Positions 24,150 through 32,684 of a stretch of DNA of 64,000 nt are shown here, piece by piece. The position numbers and the translations under genes are program-made. The notes under the pieces are model-generated. The model did no database searches. It was not told the DNA's origin and saw only the letters and a program-made list of their open reading frames with translations. This DNA is from Slackia sp. GTDB taxonomy: Bacteria; Actinomycetota; Coriobacteriia; Coriobacteriales; Eggerthellaceae. The DNA lies in assembly GCA_030527325.1 (NCBI GenBank), contig JAUNBA010000001.1:1-64000 (forward strand), in the 5' to 3' direction. Position 1 is the stretch's first letter. The number at the start of each line of letters is the position of its first letter.

Positions 24150-26372
24150 TTAAAGATGCAGGACGCGGTCGCGAATCTCCTCGGTACGACCCTGGTTCCA
24201 GAATTGAGTTCCGATATATCCGCAGGTACGGCGCGCGACGTTGAGGGTGTCCTGGTCGCGGTTGCCGCAATGCGGGCATTCCCAGACCAGCTTGTTGTCG
24301 TCTTCGACGATCTTGATCTCGCCGTCGAAGCCGCATTTCTGGCAGTAATCGCTTTTCGTGTTGAGCTCCGCATACATGATGTTGTCGTAGATGTACTGGA
24401 GCACGCGAATGACGGCCTGCAGATTATCCTGCATGTTGGGAACTTCGACGTAGGAGATGGCGCCGCCCGGCGAAAGACGCTGGAACTCGCTTTCGAACTT
24501 CAGCTTGGTGAAGGCGTCGATATTCTCGCTGACATGGACGTGGTAGCTGTTGGTGATATACCCCTTGTCGGTCACTCCCTCGATGATGCCGAAGCGACGT
24601 TGCAGCGACTTGGAGAATTTATACGTGGTGGATTCGAGCGGAGTTCCGTACAGCGAGAAATCGATGTCGGTTTCTTCCTTCCAGCGCGTGCATGCGTCGT
24701 TCATGTGCTGCATGACCGCCATGGCGAACGGGGTCGCCTCCGCGTCGGTGTGGCTTTTGCCGGTCATGTATTTCACGCATTCGTACAGGCCCGCATACCC
24801 CAAGGATATGGTGGAGTACCCGCCGTAGAGCAGCTTGTCGATCGGCTCGCCTTTCTCAAGACGCGCAAGCGCTCCGTATTGCCACAGAATGGGAGCGGCA
24901 TCGGACAGGGTGCCTTTCAGGCGGTCGTGACGGCACATCAAAGCCTTGCGGCACAGCTCCAGGCGCTCGTCGAAAATCTCCCAGAAGCGCTGCTCGTCGC
25001 CCTCGGACGAGCAGGCGACGTCGACGAGGTTGATGGTGACGACGCCCTGGTTGAAACGACCGTAGTATTTCGGCTTGTTCGGCTCGTAGTTTCCCGCATT
25101 CGCCACATTGTCGTAGCCGTTGCCGGAACGGTCGGGCGTCAAGAAGCTGCGGCATCCCATGCAGGTGTAGCAATCCCCCTGCCCCGGCTGTTCGCCTTTG
25201 GACAGCTTCAGCTCGCGCATCTTCTTTTCGGAGATGTAATCGGGCACCATGCGTTTCGCCGTGCATTTGGCGGCCAGCTTGGTGAGGTAGTAATAGGGCG
25301 CATCCTCGTGGATGTTGTCTTCTTCGAGTACGTAGATAAGCTTGGGGAACGCCGGCGTGATCCAGACGCCCGCCTCGTTTTTGACGCCCTCGTAGCGCTG
25401 GCGCAGCACCTCTTCGACGACCATGGCAAGGTCGTGCTTCTCCGTTTCGTTGCGGGCTTCGCCCAGATACATGAAGACCGTGACGAACGGCGCCTGCCCG
25501 TTCGTGGTCATGAGGGTGACGACCTGATATTGGATGGTCTGGACGCCGCGGCGGATTTCGTCGCGCAGACGGGTTTCCACGATGTCATGAAGCTGCTCGG
25601 CTGTCGGCTCGACACCGACCGCATTGAACTCGCCGACGACCTGGCGGCGGATTTTCTGGCGGCTCACGTCGACGAACGGCGCCAGATGAGTCAGCGAGAT
25701 AGACTGGCCGCCGTATTGGCACGATGCCACCTGCGCGATGATCTGGGTGGCGATGTTGCACGCCGTGCTGAAGCTATGCGGACGCTCGATCAAGGTGCCG
25801 GAGATAACCGTGCCGTTCTGGAGCATGTCATCGAGGTTCACCAGGTCGCAATTATGCATATGCTGCGCGAAATAATCGGAATCATGGAAATGGATAATGC
25901 CCTCTTCGTGGGCTTTGACGACATCGGCCGGAAGCAGGATGCGCATGGAGAGGTCTTTGGATACCTCCCCCGCCATGTAGTCGCGCTGCACCGAGTTCAC
26001 GGTGGGATTCTTGTTGGAGTTCTCCTGCTTCACTTCCTCGTTGTTGCATTCGATCAAAGACAGGATTTTGTCGTCGGTCGTATTGGAAACGCGCTTGAGG
26101 CTTTGCACGTAGCGGTAGATGATGTACGCGCGAGCGAGCGAGAATCGTCCGCGTGCCATGATTTCGTTTTCGACCATATCCTGGATTTCTTCGACGGACA
26201 CGGCATGCCCGGCGTTTTCGCACGCGCGTTCGACGCGCGCGGCCGCGTCGGCGATTTCGGATTCGGTCATGCGCTCGTTTTCGGCGACGTCGGAATTGGC
26301 GCCCTTGATGGCGTTGACGATCTTCTCGCTGTCGAATACGGCTTCCGAGCCGCTGCGTTTGATGATCTTCAT
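24150..26372 (-). CDS. nrdD: Anaerobic (class III) ribonucleoside-triphosphate reductase
   Basis: A 740-residue glycyl-radical enzyme reducing NTPs to dNTPs without oxygen. The N-terminal ATP-cone starts KIIKRSGSEAVFDSEKIVNAI. The catalytic barrel follows, then the zinc site with CQKCGFDGE and WECPHCGNRD, then the glycyl-radical loop RRTCGYIGTQFWNQGR at the C-terminus. ATG 26372 gives the usual cone start; the extra 14 residues from 26414 are not needed. It is transcribed with nrdG. Two NrdR-like boxes lie about 105 and 135 bp upstream. Confidence 0.96.
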   Translation of the reverse strand: MKIIKRSGSEAVFDSEKIVNAIKGANSDVAENERMTESEIADAAARVERACENAGHAVSVEEIQDMVENEIMARGRFSLARAYIIYRYVQSLKRVSNTTDDKILSLIECNNEEVKQENSNKNPTVNSVQRDYMAGEVSKDLSMRILLPADVVKAHEEGIIHFHDSDYFAQHMHNCDLVNLDDMLQNGTVISGTLIERPHSFSTACNIATQIIAQVASCQYGGQSISLTHLAPFVDVSRQKIRRQVVGEFNAVGVEPTAEQLHDIVETRLRDEIRRGVQTIQYQVVTLMTTNGQAPFVTVFMYLGEARNETEKHDLAMVVEEVLRQRYEGVKNEAGVWITPAFPKLIYVLEEDNIHEDAPYYYLTKLAAKCTAKRMVPDYISEKKMRELKLSKGEQPGQGDCYTCMGCRSFLTPDRSGNGYDNVANAGNYEPNKPKYYGRFNQGVVTINLVDVACSSEGDEQRFWEIFDERLELCRKALMCRHDRLKGTLSDAAPILWQYGALARLEKGEPIDKLLYGGYSTISLGYAGLYECVKYMTGKSHTDAEATPFAMAVMQHMNDACTRWKEETDIDFSLYGTPLESTTYKFSKSLQRRFGIIEGVTDKGYITNSYHVHVSENIDAFTKLKFESEFQRLSPGGAISYVEVPNMQDNLQAVIRVLQYIYDNIMYAELNTKSDYCQKCGFDGEIKIVEDDNKLVWECPHCGNRDQDTLNVARRTCGYIGTQFWNQGRTEEIRDRVLHL

Positions 26373-26474
26373 CCTGTTCGTCCTATCTGTCGAGAAAAGC
26401 ACGCGAATACCCAAGGGAGCGTCTCCCTCGATATCGCGTTGTTTTGTTCGGTGCGTTTATGATACGTCATTTGA

Positions 26475-26490
26475 ACACAATATATTGTGA
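26475..26490. promoter_or_regulatory. NrdR box 1 upstream of nrdD
   Basis: ACACAATATATTGTGA contains the perfect 14-bp palindrome CACAATATATTGTG (26476-26489). It agrees with the NrdR consensus ACACwATATATwGTGT at every position but the last. It lies upstream of nrdDG, the expected target of this repressor. Confidence 0.8.
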
Positions 26491-26504
26491 ATTCTTATTG
26501 AACC

Positions 26505-26520
26505 GAACTATAAATAGTAT
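26505..26520. promoter_or_regulatory. NrdR box 2 upstream of nrdD
   Basis: GAACTATAAATAGTAT matches the NrdR consensus at 12 of 16 positions and has the arms ACTAT/ATAGT. It starts 30 bp from box 1, about three helical turns, the usual spacing of paired NrdR boxes that bind one repressor tetramer. Confidence 0.65.
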
Positions 26521-26663
26521 TTATGCAGGTCAGAAGAAAACAATGAGCGCTTTTCGCCGTTTTCTTTTTGCAAGCCTTGAATATTCGGCGTTTTTGTCTT
26601 CTGCCCGTATTCCCAGATAGAAGATGGGCGATCGCATCCGTATCGCAGAAGCGTCGCGAATCA

Positions 26664-27617
26664 TCAGATCAAGGCGCAGCTTCGCAGCAAGAAGAGCCAT
26701 GCGGTAAGCGTGAAGGCGCTGCCGAGGGTCGTCGCCATGACGGCGGTAGACGACAGGATGCCGTCATGGCCCATCGCGCGGGCCATGACGAAGCAGCTGA
26801 CCGTGGTAGGCGACCCGAGCATCACGGCGATGGCGGCCAACGCTTCGCCGCGTATGCCGAGCACGACGGCCGCGGGAAGCAAAAGCGCGGCAAGGCCGAC
26901 GAGCTTGACGGCGCTCGCCCAAAGCGCCGGACGTAGGCGTCCCGATGCGCGGCGCAGATCGAACATGGCGCCCATGGCCATAAGCCCGAGCGGGGCCGCA
27001 AGGCCCCCGACGCTGTCGATCAGGCTCGTTGCGATATGCGGCATGGGAAGACGCATGACGGCCCAGAGAAATCCCGCGACGATGCCGATAATGATCGGGT
27101 TGGAGACGATGCCGCGAAGCGAGCTTGCCAGCCGCGATCGCGCCGTCGCGCCTTGACGGCGCGATTCGTCGGATGTGAAGGCCAATGCGAATACGGCGGC
27201 TACGTTGTAAAGCGGCACGGCGCCGACGATCATGAGCGCAGCCATTGCAGACGAGCCGTACATGTTCTGCATAAGCGCTATGCCGAGCAGCGCCGCGCTG
27301 CTACGATACGACGCCTGGATGAATTCTCCGCGGTCCGCTTTACGTGTGACGAAAAACGAGAGCATGACGGCGACGGCAATGCAGGCGGCTGTCAGGCCGA
27401 AGCAGACGGCGACGAACGATCCGTCCCAGCCTTCGTCGAAATCGATCGCGGCCATATCGCCGAAAAGAAGGACGGGCAGCGCCACATGGAAGACGAAAGC
27501 GTTGAGTCGCGCGGCGAAGGCGTCGTCGATGACGCGCGTGCGTCGCAATACCATGCCGAAAAGCATCAGAAGGAAGGCGGGCATCGTCGCGTCGAGGCTG
27601 AATACGAGGTGTTCCAC
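26664..27617 (-). CDS. AEC-family (auxin efflux carrier-like) transporter
   Basis: A 317-residue membrane protein with about ten hydrophobic segments in two inverted halves. The first half shows FLLMLFGMVLRRTRVIDDAFAARLNAFVFHVALPVLLF, condensed around the conserved N-x-FVF-x-x-ALP. The crossover region includes SPTTVSCFVMARAMG in the second half, typical of AEC/BASS carriers. Bacterial members move organic acids such as malate or malonate. The start is a GTG at 27617 with GAAAGGAACCC upstream. It stands between nrdD and a divergent phosphodiesterase gene. Substrate unknown. Confidence 0.87.
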   Translation of the reverse strand: MEHLVFSLDATMPAFLLMLFGMVLRRTRVIDDAFAARLNAFVFHVALPVLLFGDMAAIDFDEGWDGSFVAVCFGLTAACIAVAVMLSFFVTRKADRGEFIQASYRSSAALLGIALMQNMYGSSAMAALMIVGAVPLYNVAAVFALAFTSDESRRQGATARSRLASSLRGIVSNPIIIGIVAGFLWAVMRLPMPHIATSLIDSVGGLAAPLGLMAMGAMFDLRRASGRLRPALWASAVKLVGLAALLLPAAVVLGIRGEALAAIAVMLGSPTTVSCFVMARAMGHDGILSSTAVMATTLGSAFTLTAWLFLLRSCALI

Positions 27618-27836
27618 GGGTTCCTTTCGGCCGGTCCATTCGGGATGCGCCGATCGGCGCGAAACGACCTTGCATCATAGCATCGCCGCGGCTTCTTTCT
27701 CTATTTCCACAGAAACGTTGCAGCGCCGCCCATTCGGCCGCCGCGCGTATGCGGGATGACGCGTTCGGAGTACGATGTGCGAATGACGGAATCGGAGGGT
27801 TGTTTCTCGGCCCCCTTAATCGGAAAGGAACAAGCG

Positions 27837-28355
27837 ATGAAGCTTCTCGTAGCATCCGACATCCACGGATCGGCATATTGGTGCGAAGCGCTTATGAAGC
27901 GCATCGAAGCCGAGGCGGCCGATAAGGTGATCCTGCTGGGCGACGTGCTCAACCACGGCCCGCGCAATCCCCTACCGGACGGTTACGCGCCGCAGAAGGT
28001 AGCAGCGATGCTCAACGGTATCGCCGAACGGATCGTGGCGGTGCGCGGCAATTGCGATTCGGAGGTCGACCAGATGCTGCTGGATTTTCCCTGCATGGCC
28101 GATTACACCTTCGTGCTCGACGGAGGACGCACCTTGTTCGCGACGCACGGTCACCTGTTCGGTCCCGACAACGTGCCGCCTCTGCCTGTCGGTTCCGTGC
28201 TGTTGTCGGGCCATACGCACATAAAGACGAACGACGAGCGAGACGGCTTGCTATTCGCCAACCCAGGAAGCGTGTCTATTCCTAAAGACGGATCGCACAG
28301 CTACGGCGTCTACGAGGACGGGGCATTTCGTACGGTCGATCTGCTCGGCGCATAA
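27837..28355 (+). CDS. yfcE: YfcE-type metallophosphodiesterase
   Basis: A 172-residue calcineurin-like phosphoesterase. The metal motifs are ASDIHG (residues 6-11), LGDVLNHGP, VRGNCD, THGH and SGHTHIK, all in the YfcE order. It hydrolyses phosphodiesters with two bound metal ions; the natural substrate is unknown. ATG 27837 is preceded by GGAAAGGAACAAGCG; the frame from 27756 has no start signal. It is convergent with the purine permease gene across a 24-bp stem terminator. Confidence 0.9.
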   Translation: MKLLVASDIHGSAYWCEALMKRIEAEAADKVILLGDVLNHGPRNPLPDGYAPQKVAAMLNGIAERIVAVRGNCDSEVDQMLLDFPCMADYTFVLDGGRTLFATHGHLFGPDNVPPLPVGSVLLSGHTHIKTNDERDGLLFANPGSVSIPKDGSHSYGVYEDGAFRTVDLLGA

Positions 28356-28503
28356 CGAGAGACAGGCGGCGGCCATACTGTTGAAAGACGCTCGATTCAC
28401 ACGCGGCCCCGATGGACGCGATTGCCGTTTCTGCCTGTACCCTCTTGCGTGCCGCCCGCGAGACGGATGCGTTTTCGCAAGGAACGATGCGCGTCCGGCA
28501 TGT

Positions 28504-28558
28504 CGCATACATGAAAAAACGGAGGGGTTCCAAGCCCCTCCGTTTTTTCATGTATGCG
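28504..28558. terminator. Bidirectional terminator with 24-bp perfect stem
   Basis: Arms 28504-28527 and 28535-28558 are exact inverted copies around a 7-base loop. Each arm contains six A or T next to a GC-rich core, giving an A tract before and a T tract after the core stem on both strands. It lies between convergent yfcE and the purine permease gene and will stop both transcripts. Confidence 0.92.
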
Positions 28559-28570
28559 CAGTCGGCGTAT

Positions 28571-29890
28571 TTAGCCGAGGATGAACATGGCTGCGAATGC
28601 CGCAGCGGCGACCCACATGAGCGGCTTGACTTCGCGGGCTTTGCCCTGTACCGCCATGATGACGCAGTACGAGATGAAGCCGAATCCGATGCCGTTGGTG
28701 ATCGAATAGGTCAAAGGAATACCCACGATCGTGATGAAAGCAGGGAATGCATGCTCGATTTTCGACCAGTCGATGTTCGTCACGTCGGAAAGCATGAGAT
28801 AGCCCACGACCACCAAGGCGCCGCACGTCGCGGAAGCGGACACCATGCCGATGACCGGGGCGAAGAACGCGAAGACGACGAAGAGGACGCCGACGACGAT
28901 ATTGGAAAGACCGGTACGAGCGCCGGCGGCGGCGCCTGAAGTGGATTCGACGAAGCTTGTGATGGAGCTTGCGCCGAAGAATCCGCCTGCGGCCGCAGCG
29001 ACCGAGTCGACCGCCAGGATGGGCTGGACGTCTTCGACGTTGCCGTCCTTGTCGACGAACTTGCCCTGCTCGCCCACGGCCACGACGGTTCCCATGGTAT
29101 CGAAGAAGTCGCTCATAAGAAGGGAGAACACGAACAGCAGCAATGCGGGCTGCAAGAATACCTGGACGATCGCGATCGTGTCCGTTCCGGGAACAACCTG
29201 GAACGGGGCGGCGAATGCGGAGAAGTCGAGGCCGAAGTTCCATTCGGTAGGCAGAGGCGTGACGCCCAGGGGAATGCCGACGATCGTGGCGAGCACGATG
29301 GAGATGAGCAGGCCTCCTTTCACATTGAGCGCCTGCAGCACGACGGCGAGAAGGATGGAGACGAGGGAGACGATCACGATCGGGGACGAGATATCGCCGA
29401 ATGCGAGAATCGTCGCTTCATCGGCGACGATCAGTCCACCGCCCTTCAATCCGATGAAGGCGATGAACAGACCGATGCCGATGCCGATGGCATGGCGAAG
29501 GCTGGCGGGGATAGCGTCCATGATGGCCTTGCGCAATCCGCACAAAACCAAGACCAGGATGACGATGCCTTCCAGAAAGACGATGGCCATAGCGACGCGC
29601 CAGTCGACGGCGGTTTCGCCCAGGCACAACGTGTAGGCGACGATGGCATTGATGCCCATGCCCGACGCAAGGGCGATCGGCCTGTTGGCGACGATGCCCA
29701 TCGCCACGGTCATGACGGCGGCGCCGAGGCAGGTCGCCGTCAGCGCGGCGTCGAACGGAATGCCCGCCGCTTCCAGAAGGGACGGATTGACGGCGATGAT
29801 GTACGCCATGGCCAAAAAGGTCGTCAAGCCGCCGATGATTTCGTTTCCGATCGTCGAATTACGCTCGGAAATCTTGAAGAATTTATCCAC
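28571..29890 (-). CDS. NCS2-family purine (guanine/hypoxanthine) permease
   Basis: A 439-residue membrane protein with about 12-14 hydrophobic segments. The AzgA/PbuG-type N-terminus is NSTIGNEIIGGLTTFLAMAYIIAVNPSLL, condensed. Later signatures are GIGIGLFIAFIGLKGGGLI and FSLLMSDFFDTMGTVVAVGEQG. It takes up guanine/hypoxanthine or adenine with protons. The start is a GTG at 29890 with AAGGAGG (29900-29906 on the complement); the frame open to 29992 lacks such a site. No purine riboswitch was recognised upstream. It ends at the terminator 28504-28558. Confidence 0.9.
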   Translation of the reverse strand: MDKFFKISERNSTIGNEIIGGLTTFLAMAYIIAVNPSLLEAAGIPFDAALTATCLGAAVMTVAMGIVANRPIALASGMGINAIVAYTLCLGETAVDWRVAMAIVFLEGIVILVLVLCGLRKAIMDAIPASLRHAIGIGIGLFIAFIGLKGGGLIVADEATILAFGDISSPIVIVSLVSILLAVVLQALNVKGGLLISIVLATIVGIPLGVTPLPTEWNFGLDFSAFAAPFQVVPGTDTIAIVQVFLQPALLLFVFSLLMSDFFDTMGTVVAVGEQGKFVDKDGNVEDVQPILAVDSVAAAAGGFFGASSITSFVESTSGAAAGARTGLSNIVVGVLFVVFAFFAPVIGMVSASATCGALVVVGYLMLSDVTNIDWSKIEHAFPAFITIVGIPLTYSITNGIGFGFISYCVIMAVQGKAREVKPLMWVAAAAFAAMFILG

Positions 29891-30279
29891 CGAGAAAGCC
29901 CTCCTTCGTTTTGTGGATACACGAAGACCCCCTTTCTTTCTGAAAGGTAACGGAATTCTAACATTGCCGCCTTTTGGACAACGCGCGGGCATCGGCTATT
30001 TTTCTATGGAGGTCGTCGTGGATTCGGATGCATGGCGCTTGCCTCCAGGCAATAGGCGATGTGCGGCATTGCTGAATAAATGCTGTCTCTATCGGGCCTT
30101 TTACGCGCGTTACCTCATTTACATGACATCATGCATGACGAAATTCAAGAGAAATAACCTGTTTGCACGATAGTCTGCATGACATATTGATCTATCGTGT
30201 GCATATCGATTCGTTCGCGATGGCGGCGCGCGCCGTCGCGGGCCTCGCGCTGTTTTTTCATCGTATTGAGGAGGCATTC
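29891..30279. other. 389-bp divergent region between the purine permease and tatA
   Basis: No gene is supported. It contains the permease ribosome-binding site at one end and that of tatA at the other, and a perfect 8-bp inverted repeat CACGATAG/CTATCGTG (30166-30173 and 30192-30199). Several overlapping frames cross it, but none has a start signal or recognisable product. Confidence 0.5.
30166..30199. promoter_or_regulatory. Inverted repeat upstream of tatA, possible operator
   Basis: CACGATAG (30166-30173) and CTATCGTG (30192-30199) are perfect inverted copies, centres 26 bp apart. The left arm lies in a TTGCAC-like -35 and the space between holds an AT-rich TATTGA. It could be a regulator site or a loop in the leader. 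Confidence 0.3.
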
Positions 30280-30564
30280 ATGAAAATCTTCGGTCTGGGC
30301 ATGCCCGAGCTGCTCATCATCTTGGGCGTCGCGCTTCTGATCTTCGGCCCCAAGCATCTTCCCAAGCTCGGAAGCGCATTGGGCAAAACCATCAAGAACC
30401 TGCGCGACGGATTCAATTCCGGCGACGGCATGATCAAGAAAAGCGAAGCAGTCGAAGAAGAGCAGGAAGCCCCCAAGCGTAAAAAGAAGCCGGCCAGGCG
30501 CATCGAGGCCGCTCAGGAAGAACAGGCCGTCTCCGGCGTCGAAGAGGAAAGCGCTACTGCGTAA
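30280..30564 (+). CDS. tatA: TatA/E-type twin-arginine translocase subunit
   Basis: A 94-residue protein. A short N-terminal membrane helix MPELLIILGVALLIFGPK is followed by the amphipathic helix LPKLGSALGKTIKNLRDGF, the two landmarks of TatA. The tail is charged, mostly Glu and Lys. It forms the pore-like oligomer for folded-protein export. ATG 30280 follows GAGGAGG. tatC and tatB are not in the window, so this is an orphan copy. It is ended by the terminator at 30602. Confidence 0.92.
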   Translation: MKIFGLGMPELLIILGVALLIFGPKHLPKLGSALGKTIKNLRDGFNSGDGMIKKSEAVEEEQEAPKRKKKPARRIEAAQEEQAVSGVEEESATA

Positions 30565-30601
30565 CCCGCTTCAGACGCGTTCGATCGCATCTTTCCACGA
30601 G

Positions 30602-30628
30602 AAAAGCCGGCCGCTGCGCCGGCTTTTT
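30602..30628 (+). terminator. Intrinsic terminator after tatA
   Basis: AAAAGCCGG (30602-30610) pairs with CCGGCTTTT (30619-30627), and a T follows. The stem has an A tract before and T tract after. Confidence 0.85.
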
Positions 30629-30706
30629 CGCTTTTAACGGACGATGCGGCTTTTCGTTTTCGGCATCGAAGCCTTTGCTATCCTATCGAGGAGCAAAGGA
30701 GTACGC

Positions 30707-32143
30707 ATGGGCATTCCGTTTTTTCCGACATCAAGGCTCTCAGGAGCCCGCATCGCAGGGTTTTCCTGCTATCAAGGCTTCATCTACGCCGTGTTCTACA
30801 TGGGGATGAACCGGGCTCTTTCATGGGAGGCGGCATCGCTTGAACGCGCCGACCTGCTGTCGACCTTGCTTGCTGCCGTAGTCGTGTTCGCCCTGCTCGA
30901 AATGCGCCCTGCCCTTTCGAGGCGATTCGTCGAAAGCGAGGCGGCACTTGCGATCTGCGCGTTCATGCTGACAGCAGGGGCGTTTCTTGCCGAAGGGCCC
31001 GCTTCGACGTTTTTCGGCGGCGTCGTCATCGAAGGGGTCTTGGTGGGCGCTCCGATGGCCGTGCTTTTAATGGCTTGGGGGCGCGTGCTCGGCCATACGT
31101 CGCCGCGCGCCGCCGCCTGCGAAATCTTCGTTTCTACGGGATGCGCCGCGGCCGTGTGCTTCGCGGCTTCGTTTTTCGGACCTCAAGCTTCAGCGGTGCT
31201 CTCGGCGGTGCTGCCTGCGGCGAGTACCGGGCTTCTTCTTACATGCGCGCCCGAGCATCGCGGCAAGACGCTCGCGGTCGGATGCGATGACGCGGCGCTA
31301 TCGGCCTCCCCTTCTCGCGCGCGCCTGCTTTCGCGCCGCATGCTTGTCGGGGCCGGCATGTTCGGACTTGCGGCGGGGCTCATGGAGACCTTCCGTTCGC
31401 ATCCGGGAGCATCGAGCGCTCCCGGATTTCCCGCGACGCTTTTCATTCTGGCACTGTTCTGCCTTGCGGTCCTGCAATCATTGAAGGCGAAAAGTGATGA
31501 CGGCGGAGGCGGGCCGCTTGCCGGGGTCTACCGTATCGTCATGGCATTGATGATGGCGGGGTTTCTTTTCACGCCCGCGCTGTACGGAAGCGGCATTCCG
31601 GGAGAAGCGGTGGTGCTTGCCGCCTGCCTCGGCTTGACTGCCGTTTTCGTCGCACTATTCATAGCCGTAGCCGCTTTGCGCGGCATCGATTCGGCCTCGA
31701 CGTTCTGCCGCGGCTTTTGCGCGCTGTACCTAGGAGAGGCTTTGGGCATCGCCGCCGGCAATGGGCTCGATGTGCTCGGCCCGTCCGATCCCGTTCAGCA
31801 TGCCATGCTCGCCGTCGCGGGATTGGCCGCCGTCGTCGCCTATCTTTTCCTGTTCACCGAAAGCGATTTCGAAGAGCTTTCGGTGATCGTCGACGCCGCC
31901 GACACGGTCGATATCATGCATGCCGCCATCGTGGCGGCGGCGAAGCTTTCGCCGAGGGAGTCCGAAGTGCTCGCTTTGGCGCTTCGCGGGCGCACGAACG
32001 AGCGCATAGCTCAGGAGCTTGTGGTGGCGAAAAGCACGGTCGATACTCATTTACGTAGGATATACGGGAAAGCCGACGTGCATTCGCGCCAGGAACTCAT
32101 CGATTTCGGGGAGCGTTTGGCCAAGGGCAAAAAATCCCGCTAG
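30707..32143 (+). CDS. Membrane-anchored LuxR-family transcriptional regulator
   Basis: A 478-residue protein. The first 400 residues hold about 12 hydrophobic segments, resembling an MFS-like sensor domain. The last 65 residues are a LuxR helix-turn-helix: LSPRESEVLALALRGRTNERIAQEL, then STVDTHLRRIYGKADVHSRQELI. Regulators of this build are abundant in Eggerthellaceae and usually control a neighbouring gene cluster. ATG 30707 has AAAGGAGT just upstream; the frame from 30644 overlaps the tatA terminator region and lacks a site. Its TAG overlaps the stop of the convergent crcB (CTAG). Signal unknown. Confidence 0.87.
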   Translation: MGIPFFPTSRLSGARIAGFSCYQGFIYAVFYMGMNRALSWEAASLERADLLSTLLAAVVVFALLEMRPALSRRFVESEAALAICAFMLTAGAFLAEGPASTFFGGVVIEGVLVGAPMAVLLMAWGRVLGHTSPRAAACEIFVSTGCAAAVCFAASFFGPQASAVLSAVLPAASTGLLLTCAPEHRGKTLAVGCDDAALSASPSRARLLSRRMLVGAGMFGLAAGLMETFRSHPGASSAPGFPATLFILALFCLAVLQSLKAKSDDGGGGPLAGVYRIVMALMMAGFLFTPALYGSGIPGEAVVLAACLGLTAVFVALFIAVAALRGIDSASTFCRGFCALYLGEALGIAAGNGLDVLGPSDPVQHAMLAVAGLAAVVAYLFLFTESDFEELSVIVDAADTVDIMHAAIVAAAKLSPRESEVLALALRGRTNERIAQELVVAKSTVDTHLRRIYGKADVHSRQELIDFGERLAKGKKSR

Positions 32144-32553
32144 CCTTGCAGGGCGTGCAGGCAGCGCGCGCACCACCGGCCCGCCGCGACGCCTGCAAGG
32201 CAAAGCGTCAAGCTTGCCCCTGCATTGAGGCACGCCGTGCCGAGCGCGCCTCGCTCGATCAACAAAATGGTTTCGAGGCCGAATGTCGAAAAGGTCGTGA
32301 ATCCTCCGAGGATCCCCGTGATCGCGAATACGCGCCAGGCTCCGGCACCGCGCCACGCCCCTTCGTCGAAGAAGACCGAAAAGATTCCTATGACGAAGCA
32401 GCCGGCGAAATTGACAAGCAGCGTAGCCCAGGGAAACGGTCCCGCAAACCAGGGCGCGACGCTCGCAGCTTGCGAAATCGCAAGCGTCGCAAGATAACGT
32501 GCAGCAGCTCCGATGGCCCCTCCTATTGCAACGACGCATACGTTTGAAAACAC
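32140..32553 (-). CDS. crcB: CrcB/Fluc fluoride channel
   Basis: A 137-residue protein with four hydrophobic segments. Fluc signatures are GGAIGAAARYLA near the N-terminus, LLVNFAGCFVIGIF in helix 2 and GILGGFTTFSTFGLE in the third. It works as a dual-topology dimer that lets fluoride out. Only one copy is present in the window. No fluoride riboswitch was recognised in the 130 bp upstream. The start at ATG 32553 is preceded by AAAGGAGCG. It overlaps the end of the LuxR gene by four bases. Confidence 0.92.
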   Translation of the reverse strand: MFSNVCVVAIGGAIGAAARYLATLAISQAASVAPWFAGPFPWATLLVNFAGCFVIGIFSVFFDEGAWRGAGAWRVFAITGILGGFTTFSTFGLETILLIERGALGTACLNAGASLTLCLAGVAAGRWCARCLHALQG

Positions 32554-32684
32554 GGAACGCTCCTTTCACTTCGAAACGCGGCTTTCGCGGGCGAGCCCAG
32601 CGCTGCGCGCGACGATTCCGATTATAAGAAAGCCCGCCGCCGCTGCGCTACAATGGACGTGAACAAGGAAGGACATGGTGAATT

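Noticed and set aside
29891..30279. Purine riboswitch ahead of the NCS2 permease
   Set aside because: No three-way junction with the conserved loops could be recognised by eye; a covariance-model search would settle it.
32554..32684. Fluoride riboswitch ahead of crcB
   Set aside because: The conserved core of this RNA was not found in the upstream 130 bp.
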